DNA of 64,000 nucleotides from Trebouxia sp. TZW2008 (lineage: Eukaryota; Chlorophyta; Trebouxiophyceae; Trebouxiales; Trebouxiaceae). The DNA lies in the NCBI GenBank assembly GCA_002118135.1, contig BDIU01000079.1:211935-275934 (forward strand). The letters are read 5' to 3'. Under the pieces are notes generated by a model, which saw only the letters and a program-made list of their open reading frames with translations, ran no database searches and was not told the DNA's origin. Positions 48,761-62,900 of the stretch are shown piece after piece (the first letter of the stretch is position 1; the number at the start of each line of letters is the position of its first letter). The position numbers were made by a program, and so were the translations under genes.

Positions 48761-51700
48761 ATGTCGAGTACTAAGCAGACAAGATCAACCCCGTCGCTGA
48801 GGTTTCGGTCAGCAGAGTTTGCTGTCTACTACTTGGTGGGCTGCTTGGATAATCATTTCACTTTTACTGGATTGTGAGAAGAGCCACAGTCATCTAGTAC
48901 TAGATGCATCCTGCAGGCCATAGCATGTGCTGCTCGCACATTCTGTTGGCAAGGGTATCAGCTTTCACAGCGAGTCAGCAGCGCTGTTGGCAAATGGGAC
49001 CATTGGCAATATGGTCTGAGACCTGGATGGATGTTTGGACTGAAGCAGGTTGTGCAACTGTACAGTGAGGTGTAGTGCATTTCAAAGTGCACAGCAGCAA
49101 GATGTGTGCTGACCAGTCACGTGCTAATACAGGATCTCTCTGACATACAATGGCGCGTGTTTCGTGAGGGTCTTCCCTATGCTTCAGCTGCGTTGCTGGC
49201 TTTTGTTGCCTTGAGTAGACTAGTAAGTATCAGAAGGCTGCAATACTCGTAATATGGAGCGTGATGTGCTCAGCAGCCACACTTGTCCATACCAAATGCA
49301 TGTGTTTTCCAGGTACAGAAGCAAGCATCATCCCAACATTCCCTCTTTATCTGCTTGTTTGGAGTCTACTTTGCAGGTGTGCTCTACAGTGCTGAGTTTG
49401 GCATGATATTCACCGTTCAAGAGATTCCAGGAGTTGCTGCACATGGATGCACAGCTCCTGGAGTGTAATGTGTCGCTATGCAGGGTATTTGCATCAGACA
49501 CATCTAGTCTTCCCTGTCATGTTCAGCATTATCAACTATGCCATCAGCTGCAGCAACCTCCCCATGCTGTCTAGGTGAGGACATACACAGTAGCAAGCGC
49601 TTCTTGCGTTCTGTTCTTGTGCATAAAGACACCTCTTGCACTGTCAACAAGACCCTGCCAACAAGCAGATGCATGACTGCTGTAGTCTTTTGATGCCTAC
49701 AGTACATTGTCAACCCACCACCTGTCAATGCCTGAGATAGCAGAAGATTCTTGCATGCAGGCCAGCTGTTGTGTGGCTGACTAATGTTGGCTTTTTGCTG
49801 GCAGCAAGGCTTGTACGTGGGAGCACCTTTCAGCTGTTCAGGCAAGCTGATTCCCCCAATGCCAGGTCATATGCATACTGCTCATCCGGTGTATTATACA
49901 GCTCTGCTGCATTTGAATACCAGCAGCTGTTGCATTGCCCTTTAGACTGAGGTGCTCAAAGCTTGAAGTTCTCCACACTGAGGTGCTTGAAGGCCGAGTG
50001 CAAGAGCATAAGCGCTCGAAGCAGGCATATCTTGACACAGCAGATGTTGCTGCAGCTCATCACTGAAGTGGGTGGATGTGTATCAGGGGCCTGTGCAGTG
50101 GCAAACCACCTACAACCTGATTGCACTGCGGCAGATCAGTTTTGCCATGGACAAATACTGGGCAAGCAAACATGCCATCCTCCAGCAGCCTGTCAAGGCC
50201 CAGCACGATGTACTCAGAGTAAGGACATGCTCATGTCTACACGCAATGCAATATAAATTAGCTGGCATGCTCAGCGTGGATTAGTGCTGCCCATTGCGAG
50301 TGATGCCAGCGTGACGTGCTGTGACTTGATCCTGCAGCTGCAGATCAAACATGCATCATAAGCAGGAATGCCAGGCAACACAGCAAATACTACTGCATGT
50401 ATAGCTGCCATAGGCATGAGCTTGCAGCAGCAACAAAAATGTCCAAAAATTTCCAAATGGATGAGGAAGTCAGCATTGTTGGCACTAGGCCCCATCTGAC
50501 AGCAGCCTTTTCTTTGTGCAGGCCCGCCAGAGGGCACCGTTGCCAACGGACGCATACAGTTTTGTGACATACCTTGCCTATGTATACTACCCTCCACTGT
50601 ACATTGCCGGCCCAATCGTGACCTACAACAGCTTTGCCTCTCAGATCAGGGCGCCTTTGCCCACGCAGCGCAAGCAGGTACATGCAGACATGCTCTGTGT
50701 CGCTTCAGCGTCTGTGACTCTGCAATTGCTGCAGTGGTCGCTGCGTTTGAGCACATTTCCTGATTAGCAAGGTTTGGGCAATGCCTTGGACCTGCATTGG
50801 TGTTGGAGCCTCATTTGCCTCTGCTTGATTTGCACTTGCCGAGAGAAGTGCTGCTATATGAGAGAAACAGCACAAGTCTTCCTATATAAGTTTGTGCCAG
50901 CACGCGGTTGGCAAGTCTACTTGCTGGCAGGATGTCACTTTTGATATGCCAGCATGTGCTGCACAGTTAAAAGCGAGTCATGTTACTGCTTATCCTGCAA
51001 GCAATGCCTTGACTCATCTCGAGGTCGTGCAGGTCGTTCTGTATGCATTTCGTGTAGCTGTTGCAATGCTGATGATGGAGCTCATGACACATACTCTATA
51101 TTTCAACAGCATCAGCAAATGGAAGCTGTGGCAGCGATATGGCGACCAGCTGCAGCTCAGCGTGTTGGACATGGGCATGACTGGCTTCTGGGTCCTCATG
51201 GTCATGTGGCTCAAGGTGAGATAATGTGGTTTCCAAAGGGCTACAAGCAAGCGCATGTATGCTGCACCTGCCGGTCTATTGCGGCTGTTATGACAAAGTC
51301 ACATGCACATGCTGCAAACAAGTCCTCAAGTGCTGCCCACAGTGTTAAGCTGCAGTGCCTGCAGATAATGAAGACATAACTGCTATGGCTGTGCTGTTGA
51401 AGGACTTTGCAGTGAAGCTCTTGACTGAAGCATGGCTTGATGGCTTGCAGTTTCTAGTGATCTGGCGCTTCTTCCGCTTCTGGGCTTTGGCTGATGGCAT
51501 GCAAGTTCCAGAGAACATGCTGCGCTGCATTTGCAACAACTATGATATTGAGGTAGTCCCAGCTCTGGCAGGCTTGCTCTTGCTAGCAGATATAGCATTT
51601 GTGAACAAGGGCCAACGCTCCACACTGTAGTGTCTATGCCAGCTGCCATGTCCTGCAGCACTGTAGAATCTGGTTTGCTGCATCTCACGCTTGTGATTTG

Positions 51701-53176
51701 CACATTACAGCATGTTGCATACACATGTCAAAGTGCGTGATTGCTGCATGTAAGGCCAGTTGTACAGCACTGGTCTGTATTTTCTGCTCCCCACAAGTCG
51801 CTTGTGCAATTGCATAGTTGCATTTTCAAATAACAGAAGCATGATTGTAACAATGTGCAGTAGTGAGGTTTGCGGCGCAACGACGTATGTACTGATGGTG
51901 CAGGGGTTTTGGAAAGGTTGGCATGCCTCCTACAACCAGTGGCTGGTGCGCTACATGTATGTGCCCTTGGGAGGCTCTTCTACCCGCGTGTTCAATGTGT
52001 GGCTCATCTTCACATTTGTGGCGTTGTGGTGAGTGCTGTTTGGCTGTTTCAATCTCTGCCTCAAGGTTCGGTGGCTGTGTTGTGAACAGAACACATTCAG
52101 CGTGATGCCTCATAGTCATCAGGCAGTTGCATTGTCAGTTGCATGCTGTCTTGTAATGTAATCAATGATGCAGCATGCAAGCTGTCAACACTCAGCATAG
52201 GTTGCAAGCTTGCTCGGAGATGTCAATGTGGCTGATACATGTTGGCCGTGGCACGCTGCAGGCATGACCTGGAGTGGAGATTGCTAGGATGGGCATGGCT
52301 CACTTGCCTCTTCTTCCTCCCTGAGCTGGTACGCAGCGTTGCACCAAAACTTCTGTGTACGGCTTCAGTCTTTTGACTGCTAGAATGTCTGCTGTCTGCA
52401 CAAGTTCGCGCAGATCATGATAACATGACTGATGTTGCTAGTACGTGGAGGGCTGACCACCCTCTGCACACTGAGTATCGGTATGATGGAAGCACAAAGA
52501 TTTATCACTTTGTCTTTGGCATGCAGGCCCTTAAGCATGCTGTTGCTCAGCCTTGGATGGCTTCAATCAGAAGCCAATGGTACTTCCGCTACCTGTGTGC
52601 AGCTGCAGGCTGTTGCAACATCATAGCGCTGATGGCTGTCAACTTGGTAAGCTGAAAGTCCTCTGAGCCTGACCCCAGTGGCCAAGTATACAATGCTTGT
52701 TAGCCTTCACAGCAGAGGGTCTTGACAGCAATGAAGCTCTGCACAGCTCAACAACACGCACAGACTGAAGTTGCTGTCTTTTCTGTGACATTATTCAAGG
52801 GCTGCATTGGCCATGATGCAAGCAGACTGAAGGGAGCTCACTCTTTGGCCTGAGAACGTCTCCACTTGCGTGGGATCCTGATTGAGCTTTGCTTTGATGA
52901 CCGTTGCAGGTTGGCTTTGTGGTGGGGATGGACGGAGTGCTGCCCTTCTTACAGCAGTGTTTGACAGAGCCGTGGTTTGTGCTTGGCACCCTCCTTGTGT
53001 GCTTCTCAGCAGTGCAGATCATGTTTGAGCTGAGGGTCATGCAGCAAAAGCCATATGTCACAGCAGGCAAAACAGACAGTGTGCAGGTCTATGCCTCAAG
53101 TCAAAGCGTCACAGCAAGGCCAACAAGTTTGCAAGCAAGCCTCTGCGTTCCATGTCAGGAGCACTTACCAAATTGA
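48761..53176 (+). CDS. GUP1: Membrane-bound O-acyltransferase, GUP1/HHAT type
   Basis: Multi-spanning ER membrane acyltransferase; GUP1 remodels GPI-anchor lipids in yeast and HHAT palmitoylates Hedgehog. Exons: 48761 to about 48834 (end uncertain), 49133-49222, 49313-49376, 49484-49574, 50056-50218, 50522-50677, 51033-51215, 51451-51552, 51904-52028, 52262-52328, 52527-52646, 52910-53176, in phase from the second on. Recognisable: DLSDIQWRVFREGLP, TTYNLIALRQISFAMDKYW, LAYVYYPPLYIAGPIVTYN, FLVIWRFFRFWALADGM, GFWKGWHASYNQWLVRYMYV, and FVALWHDLEWRLLGWAWL with the conserved catalytic-type histidine. ALMAVNLVGFVVG is typical of the C-terminal membrane segment. Substrate cannot be told from sequence. 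The first exon is the weakest part; the link between 48834 and 49133 could hide another exon. Confidence 0.88.
48936..48962 (+). repeat. Fragment of the DIP1984 3' hairpin element in an MBOAT intron
   Basis: cacattctgttggcaagggt here against cacattctgttggtaggggt at 23246. Only the left boundary is recognisable. Confidence 0.45.
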
Positions 53177-53950
53177 GCACAGTTGGTTTTCAATGACACG
53201 TGATGCAAGAAGCTGCAGTGCGCGCATATGTGATCTACTAAGGAAAGCTTTGCATGCATTAGTCACACAGCATGTGCAGCTTCCTGCATGACGCTAACAG
53301 CTGTAACGCAATGCGACGTTCGAGCAATCTAGTAGAGTGCCACTGGCTGGATGTATGCACTAATATATCAGGCGGGGTCACACAGCAAACAGGGGCCAGC
53401 AGGAGCTTGAAAAGCGATTCCTTGCGCACAGCTCTATCATTCTGCAACGAATTTGTCAGGATGCAGCAATCATCAGGTTTGTGTGGGACCTCTCACTTTG
53501 TGTTTTGATGCTGAAGTGCTCGTTGAACGCTAATTATGGTAAGTCAGGAACATCAACAATTTTCTGTCTGCTTTGCGCTAGCGCTGAAAGCAAATCACGA
53601 GCCCGTTTGAGTAATGGAATGTCTGCTACTTAGCAAAAGGTCAGAACTGTGACATTCATGCTTGCTCCGAAACCATATAGCTACTCGTATTAAGCTGGCA
53701 CTTGAAGCGCGCAAGATCACACTATTGAAGGAACTGTCGTGTGATTCGTCAAGCACCGTTCTACATCACAGCGATGTAGCCTTCACAAAGGCGACGCGGC
53801 GTCCCTGGCGCCTATTCTGACTTTAAAGAGTCAAAAGTACTTTGCGACTTCGGTTGTTAACCGTGCAACGCGTGCGCGTGGCTTTCTCGTACACATCATG
53901 CTGTAGGCCTAAGCGCGGCTCGTTGAGCTAAAGTTCAGTAAGATCAGGCC
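53177..53950. other. Intergenic region between the MBOAT and RS-rich genes
   Basis: No supported exon or repeat. It holds the MBOAT 3'UTR and the next promoter. Confidence 0.45.
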
Positions 53951-56900
53951 ATGCAGTCTCGTCAGCAGAAACCGCAACCGGGCAAGACGCAAGGAGCACA
54001 GCCCATTCAGTTTCAGCTGAGGTACGAAGCCTTCATTCTTTGCTCAGCTGGTCCCTGCAACTTTTACACTTCCAGTAGGCATATAGCTGGCCAGACTGAT
54101 GGCAGATAGGCTGCCCAGACTCAATCTTGCAAATTTGTCAGACTGCTGTATGAGTTCTGCTGGTACACATGTGCTGCATCGCTGCAGTTCCCCAACCAAG
54201 GTGACCAAGCACAATGCTCTGGATGGCCCTCGCCCTCAAGTGCTGGACCCTACTGCACAGCCAGCAACAGGCAAGTACTGTTCCTTGCATCTTGCCAGTG
54301 TGTGTGTGTTCTGTGTCGTCACCCTGCGCGTGCCTTTGCTACTTCAACACAGCTTGCCCAATGCACAGTAGTCTCTGCTGGAGTACCAGCCTCAGCACAA
54401 GTGAATCACAGCAAGTCTCAACCCAGCCAAGTAATGCTGCATGTTTAGGTGAAAAAGCTGCGGCAGCAGCTGCCAGCAAAGGCAGAGCCAAGAAGACAAG
54501 GTGGGGCCCTGATCAGCCTGCTGGTTCATCTCCTCCTTCAGCAGCAACAGATGCAGCTGCCAAAGCCACTACATCATCTGCATCAAGACCATCCTCTGCT
54601 GCGCCATCAGCAACAAGACCATTGTCTGCTGTACCACCAGCAACAAAGCCATTGTCTGCTGCACCATCAGCAACAGCGCCAGACACAGCTGCAGGCGCTG
54701 CAGTGTCATCAGCGACTGTAGCTGCAAAGCCTCAGCAAGCCTTGCCAGCTGCAACACTCTCAGTGCCAGCAGCAGCAGCAGCAGCTCAAGCAGTAGCACC
54801 AGCAGTCACATCAGCACCACCACCAGCGGTGGCAGCAGCAGTAAATCAAGCAGAGGCACCAGCAGCAACTCAAGCACCAGCACCAGCTCCAGCTCCAGCT
54901 GGCAAAATGTTGCTGCCTGCATCAGGCTTCAAGGGTGTCATCAGTCACAGACCTCCAGGATCGATGCTGTCACCTAAGTCTAGGCCAGTCTCAGCAGCAC
55001 CTGTATCCACGCTACCACCAGTGCTTTTGCCAACAGATGCGCTGACCCAAGAACCTGCCAGCAAAACTGTCAATGGCACCAATGCGCCTGTCTCTGCCAA
55101 GGCATCAGAAGCGAATGCAGGTCAGCAGGATTTTGTTGATGACAGGCATGATGCTCGCCACAGGCACCGCAGCAGTGAGCGTGACTCATCTACACACAGA
55201 GCAGACCGTACTCATCACTCCTCAGCTCATGGCAATGGGAATATCAGCCGCTCACCAAGTAGCACAGAAAGATCTCTTTCTGCAAGCAGAAATGGTGATA
55301 GGCACTATGACAGGTCACAGGGTCATGCACAGCCATCCAGCAGGAATGGTAGTCATCACAGGGATGACGACAGAGGCAACAGCTACCGTAGGGATGACTA
55401 CAGGGACAGTAGCAGGCAGGAAGCGCGTTTGCAACAGCCCCCCAGGCATGCAGAGCAGTCCAACAAGCGTGCAAGGCACGAAGGGCAGTACAGAGACCAC
55501 AGAAACTCAGACAGACAGCCATATCATCATCACAGGAATGATCAGAGGGATGAGTACAGTCAGCAGCCTGTGTTAGATCGTGGCTCAAGGACAGTTGGCG
55601 CCGCTCATGCTGAGGATAGCAGGAAGCAGTCAAGCTCTCACAGGTGGCTTTCCTTACTCCATCTCAGACGTTTGGACCTTTGCAACGCTTTCCTATGCTG
55701 TATCTGATCATGCTTGCTTGCATGCATCCAGTTAACACTGGCATGAAGTGTTTAGCCCAATTTAGCAGAAATGAAGCAAAATGCAAGGCATTGCAGACGT
55801 TGGGTCACAAACTTGATGCAGTTGCTGTTACGCTTGGCTGTGCGGGGTGGCAGCAACTGCAGAGAAGAAAGTCGTGACACATAACACATGGCATACCACA
55901 ACCAGGTACTCTGCAAAAGGTCAGGTTTGTCAATGCCAGTATCAAGCCTTGAGGTTCCTGAGCCTGTACCTGTGATGCTTGCAGAAGAAGGCAAAGTGGC
56001 AGTCATCACAGAGAATCTGAGCGCAGTCAGGATAATGACCGCAGCAGGAGCCACAGCAAGACCCCTGGGGGCGGGTCAGGGGGGCGGCGCAGCAGACGGC
56101 GCAGCCCTAGCCGAGAAGAAGAAGGCCAGATTGTTGAAAGGTATGTGATTTCCATCTTGCTACGTGATTAACATAAATTGGCACTTGGCAAGCTTTGGGA
56201 ATAAGGTCATTCACTCAAAATCCAGCTATCAACCCATTGTTCATGACCGTGATGTTTTGTGACATGTTGTGCTGAAGTTGCATGCATGAGCTCAGTCTGT
56301 GTCACACAGCATGCACTTTCAACACCACGCGTACACACGTGAAAGGCAGACCAGATGACGCATTTACATATGCAAAGCAGAAGTCAAGTGGCATGAAGCT
56401 TGTCCCATTCTGACCATTTTATAGCATGTACACTTGGCACTGTGCATACCTGGCTAAATTTCAAACTTTGACAAAGCTGAAGGCCGATAGTGTTTATACA
56501 ATCAACCAGGTCAGCTATCTGTCCGCAGCGCTGACATCTAGTGCTGATTTGTTTGCTGCATTGCAGGCCTTTGGCAAAGTCGCCATCAGCGGGGCAGGGC
56601 ACTGCTAAACAGCTGCAGATGTCACCCAAACAGCTTCCTGCTAGCAGCACTCGTGACTCACAGCTTCCTCCTGATTCCCTTGCGCCCACCATAGCTTCTG
56701 CCAAGAGCAGCCAAGCTGCACTTGCTGAAGCAGCTGCTCCTTTAGCTGCAGTCTCAGCTTCTGAGGCAGCTGCACCTCCAGCTGCAGTCCTAGCTTCTAA
56801 CGCAGCTGCTGCTCCAGCTGCAGTCCCAGCTTCTGATGCAGCTGCTCCTCCAGCTGCAGTCCCAGCTTTTCAGGCAGCTGCAGCACCTAAGCAGCGCCAC

Positions 56901-59900
56901 TCAGCCAATCAGGGAGATGCTGCACCCAGCAGTCAAAGTGAGAAGCCTAGCAGGCAGGTGGTTGATGTACAAGCGCTGAAGCAGAAGGTTGCAGATGCAG
57001 AAGGCAGCAGAGCCTCTGAGCAGCCTCAGAGTCAGCCTACTCGCGCTCGCAGGCGCTTTGAGCAGCATCCCCCTGAGCTGCGAGGAGCTTCTGACAGGAA
57101 GCGTAGTCGGACTCCTGATGACCATGATAACAGGCACGCCAAGCGCTCACGGAATGACAAGTGGCAGCCATCTGTACGCTCTGAGGAGACCTATGCTAGG
57201 TCAAGGCAAGCACCGTACACATACAGTAGGGAAACATACGCCGAAGCTGACAGATACGCCCGGCACGACAGGGACAGTCACCATTCCATATCGCCCAGGA
57301 GAGATGCACATGCACGGTCAACCAACAGCTTGGACAGAGATTACTCAACATCAATGTCAATGTCCACGTCTCCATCTCCTGGACCAAACGGCAGATCCCT
57401 GCAAGGGCCCCAAGCCCCTCTGCACTCCCATGCACGCACAGACAGCTGGCACTCAGACAGACACTCACACAGACATGATACAGAAAGTGATCGAGGGTCT
57501 GACAGAGCACCACTGCGCTTTGATGATTTTCTGGGGCCTAGGCGGTCATACCCTAGTCAGCAGAGCCAGCATGATCCATACTCAGAATCAGAGCATGAGC
57601 ACATTGCAAGTCAAGCATCAGGGCATGCAGCGTCAGACAGTAGCTATAGGCAACCCCCATTGCGCCCCAGGGGTCACAGAGGGGCACAGGATCAAACCCC
57701 TCCTCCTCATCATCATTCAACCAAACACGCAGCGCCCAGATATGCAGATGACTATGTGGCAAATGGCATGCGGCATGACAGATGGCACAGCTCAAGTCAT
57801 GAAGATGCGTACGCTCCGCTGCAGGCACCTCGCATTGCACCAAGCTACGCAAACGCAAAGCAGCCCATGGCTTCAGACTCACGCAGGGACAGACATCATA
57901 GGGGTCATGTGCCACAGTCACACTTGCATCAGCAAGCTTCAGATGCAGCACTGCGGGACAGACGCGCAGATCAGGAAGCTGCTGCAGCTGCTTCTGCAAA
58001 GCACCTGGACTGCAGTGTGGACAACATGATGGCGAGGCTGCTGGTTGCATATGGAAAACCTGCGGAGGCTATTGGCGATGAACAGGTATGTCGAGCAACA
58101 GTTACTCAAGCTGCTGAGTAGCCTAACATAGGCCTGTGCTAGTATTACTGCAATAGGCTCTGTGAACTGCCTTGTCTGCTGCATGCAAAGCGTACATGGA
58201 AAGTAAGCTTTCTTGTATGATGTCCACACTGCACATTCCTTTTCAACATTCGCATGGGCATGCTGCAAACTATCAGCCTGCTAACTGGCTGAACCTGTGT
58301 GTCTGCTGTTCTGCTGCAAGTCTGTAAAGCCCAAATCAATGTGTGTCCAATAGCATCACCGTCTTGCTGCAGGTGCTTACATCCATGAAGAGAGCTGTGA
58401 GGGTCATGAACGAGCCAGGCGCAAATGCAGAGATCTTCACTGCTTCTCCTCAGGTGAGTTGTCTTCCTTGCAACCGTCAAGCAAGTCATCTTGCATGCAA
58501 CAGTCAAAGCAATGAAGTTGTCATCAGTCTGCTAAATTACCTGCGGCAGCTTGCAGCTGGACACTGACACATGCCCTGTGTGATCATGATCAGGCTTGCC
58601 TGCATCTGCATATGGGAGCAGCAGTACAGATGCGGCAGTCATGCAGGGATTTCCAGGCAGGAAAGGCAGCTGCTGTACTTTGAAGTCTGCCGATATTTGT
58701 CACCTGCATAATTCAGGCATCATGCACATTGCAGGACCTGCTCAGTTGGCTGTGTGTGGCAAAGCAGCAGCACCAGCTGCTCAACATGTTCATTTTGGTT
58801 CATGCAGGATATTTAGGCATTCAGAAATGCATGCTTTTCATGCAAGACCTGCCCAGTTGGCTGTCTGGGGCAAAACAGCAGCAGCGACTAGACAGCCCAA
58901 TTTCTTTCACGCAGCTTATCTAGGAATCAAACGCTTGGAATAGTCATGCAGTATCTGTCAAGTTGATAGTCTCAGGCTAAGCAGCAGCAGCTGCTGGATA
59001 TGCTGGTGGCCTCAACATGGCTGCAGCAGGATCCTAGTTTCCAGTCAGTATGGAGGCATTTTGTGGTTGTCATTCCTATCTTTGAAAGCATGCTCAAGCG
59101 CGGTAAATAACGGCCTTGTCAAGTCAATGGCCTGAGCATCAGCTTATGAACATGCTCATCCTGGCCCATGCACCATCATTTCTTAGAGGAATGCAGATTT
59201 GCCATGCAGGATTTGCCAAGTTGGCTGTCCAAGGCAAAGCAGCAACAGCTGCTGAACATGCTGGTGCCCTCAACATGGCTGCAGCAGGATCCCAGCTTCC
59301 AGCCAGTATGGAGGCTACCAGTGTTGTGGGACCCCCCTGTCTGGGTGGGGGATGGCCTCAGACCCCCTGCAGATGATGTGGAATCCAGGATGCGGGATGG
59401 GCCTGATATGCACGCAGATTCTGACACGCAAGTAAGCTTGAAACAATTCCCCAAAAACATGCGAGTTTCCTGAATACTAGCCAGCATGGAGGTTGCCATC
59501 TAGGTGGAATCCCCTGGTTTGGGGGGGAGGGGGGGGATTGTCTCAGACCCCCTGCAGATGATGTGGAATCCAGGATGCGGGATGGGCCTGGTATGCACGC
59601 AGATTCTGACACGCAAGTAAGCTTGAAACAATTCCCCAAAAACTTGCGAGTTTCCTGAATACTAGCCAGCATGGAGGTTGCCATCTAGGTGGAATCCCCT
59701 GGTTTTGGGGGGCAGGGGGGGATGGCCTCAGACCCCCTGCAGATGATGTGGAATCCAGGATGCGGGGCCTGGTATGTATGCAGATCAGGGCATACAGTTA
59801 AGCTTGAAGCAAGTCTTGCAAGGTCTGTGAGCGTCCTGATTTTCAGCCAGCGAGGAGATTGTCGGTGGGCTAAGACCCCCCCTGTCTGGGTGAAGGATGG

Positions 59901-62900
59901 CCTTGGGCCCCCTGCAGATCATGCAGAATGCAGGGCTTGGGTCTGACATGTACGAAGATGCTGGCATGCAAGTATGCTTGTACAAAGTGCAAACTTGTTG
60001 CTGATAGCAATCACAAAAGTGGTGCTGGTCACACATGTGATGCAAATGATGATGTATCCTGAAGTGGTTTTGAGGCAAGACCAGTAGGCAGATGCAGTCA
60101 AACTTGACAGAATGGCTGTTGCATTTGACAAATGTAAACATTGCAGAAAAGGGATTCAGACAACAGGAATCCAGCGTCAGTGGCCTGGGTAAGAGAAGAA
60201 GCAGAGGCAGGGGAGCTGGGGTCAGGCGAAAGTCAAGACCCCCGAGGGAAGAGGGGTGACCCCCCACAGCAGCCCCCCCACCCCCTTGTGCTGCCCATGC
60301 CCCTCTTTCCTTTTCTGCCAGAAGTCCAAGAGCCCATTGATGAGACTGCCTCCCTATCACCAGGTGAGAAGCTGATGCCCTATCTGCACAGCACATATAA
60401 GTAATGTTTGGTTGTTTGCTTACTCATGGACTGCATGACAGGCGCAGAGAGTGCTCAGATGATAATGACTGCATTGGCAAGCTGTTTTAGATATTGCTCA
60501 AAGCGTGCTTGCATGCTGCTTTGCATCTGCCTTGCATAAAGCCGCATCGGCAAGCTGTTTCAGAAATTGCCCAAAGCGTGCTTGCATGCTGCTTTGCATC
60601 TGCCTTGCGTAAAGCTGCATTGGCAAGCTGTTCTGGATGTTGCTTGCTCTGTGCAGTAGTTGCATGTTGCTTTGAACCTTTGCTGCACGAAGCTGCATCG
60701 ACAGCATCAGCTAAGAACTGCCTGACATGCCCCCCTCACCATGTTGCCCGAATATTCATATCTTGACTTGTCCAAAATGTTGCTGTAGGTGACAGCCAAA
60801 TCAGGTCGCATGTGTGCAGTCCCTTGGATGCATTAGCCCCAGGGGGCCTGCCTACATAAAGTCTGGATCAGCATGATCTGTCACCGCAGCCTTGTGACGT
60901 CGCAAGATCCATACGCTCACCTGTGATGCTATTGCTGCAGATGGCAGCCAGTTTAGGACGCATGGAGGTGGCTCTGGAGCCCATGAGGGCAACCCATACA
61001 CTGTGTGGGACAGCATGATCTGTCACCGCGCCCCTGGAATGCCACGACATCAATACGCAGCCCTGTGATGCTGTTGCTGCAGATGGCAGCCAGTTCTGGA
61101 TGCATGGAGGTGTTCCTGGGGATCAACTAGCGCCCTGGCGTCAATTGTAAAATGTACGACACCGCATTCTGTTACATCAGCCTCGCAGCAACACGCCCTA
61201 CTACATTTATTGTTCATGCTATCATCTGCTAATGCTGCTGCTGCAGATGATAGCCAGATTAGGACACATGGAGGTGGCCCTGTAAATCAGCTAGCCCCTG
61301 GGGGCTACCTGTATGCTATGTGGGACATGGCCCATCGGCCCCCGTCTCCTGCAGGCAGCTGGTCTACTGACCCCACCACCCACCCCTCAGGTGCACCCTC
61401 TCCCCCCCCCTCCCCCCCCCGACTAGATATATGAAATACAGTTGAGACATTCTTGCCTTGTTATTGCAGAAACGCATGATTGTTACATATGATGCATGCT
61501 GAGGAATATCAATGACTACTTGTGCTTCCTGGCATTTTGCCGAAGCAAACATTAGCGGCTGCAGTTGTGCATGACAATATGGACTGTTCTTCTTGTATGC
61601 TTTCAGGCTTGTTCCACATTGATGCAACTGATTCGCCTAACCCGCCTAGTCGACTCACAGCTTGCCAACTGTCAATGTGTCTGTTGTTCCTGAACAGTCG
61701 GCATTGCATGATGTTTTCGGCATGTTTTCACACTTTCTCTCCTGCCTCATTTAATGTTGCACCTGTCATACTGCAGAATGGGAGAGACCTCGGCTGCCTG
61801 ACTCAGCATCAGACATGGACCCGCCCTCAACCCACCTGGGCCCCCCTGCCGCCCCCCGCCACCATACCAACACTGAGCAGCGCTACACTGATCAAGTCAC
61901 CACCACCAGCCATGCTCAGCGGAACTACCCCTCAGTTTCGGCAGGTCAGTGTAGCCGTGTCAAATGCACTTCTTGATAAGGCTAGCTATTTGGGTGCATT
62001 ACCACCATCAGCCCCTCTTTTTGCTCTAATCAAGTTTAGATTAGGAGCACATGTCCTCAGGATGAAACTGACAGGTGGTTAGTTCCCAACCCACCTAGAG
62101 AGTCACGCATTTGCTGTCATTGTGCCATGCAAGCTGTTGAGGATGAGCATTAATTTCTGTTTGATTGCTCATTTTACAGTGTCATCAGAGGTCAACACTT
62201 TCCTTTGTTTGGGTCAGCCTTTCATCAGCGGGACATTTGCCTTTTCTTTGAGGCAAACACTGATCAGCTGCCTTTGGTTGCCAGACACATTCACCTGTGC
62301 TTTCAAGCCAGGAAGTCCGATGAGTCACATCTGGCTCTCTACCCCGGACTGTAAATTCTATTGATTGATAAAGAATGCTTGACAGGCTCAGGACGCCCAG
62401 CTAGGTGAGGCTTGTTGTTCACAAGTGACAGTACAGAAGGTTTCAGCTGTGTATGCATACCCTACCAATAAGCAGGCATTAGATGGTGTAGTTTCCAAAG
62501 CTGTCTAGGCATGCCAGACAAATGTTGCTCACTTGACATTGCATGACACTACATCCGTTAGACACTCAACCACACCACTCAAAAACCTCGCTTGCAACAG
62601 CTGCACATTATTCTGACACATCTGACCTGCTGTATAGGTCAGCAGGCGCCACAACAGACTGATGCATCCTATCTCAGCAACCCCACTTGACATTGCTCAA
62701 CTCTGCATGCTTCAGGCACTGAAAAGCACCAAGCAAGCAATTTGCCTGCAACAGTTATACATGTTTTTCTGACCTTCCTGACCTGCCGTACAGGTCAGCA
62801 GGCGCCAAAGCGGACTGATGCATTCTCATCTCAGCAACAGCCTCACAAGCATCGCCACCAGCAGCAACCTGAGCCTAACTCTGATATACCCCTCCCCCCA

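Noticed and set aside
54369..54448. Extra exon in the RS-rich gene
   Set aside because: It would need an 18-nt intron or a frame change; joining 54270 directly to 54449 keeps phase.
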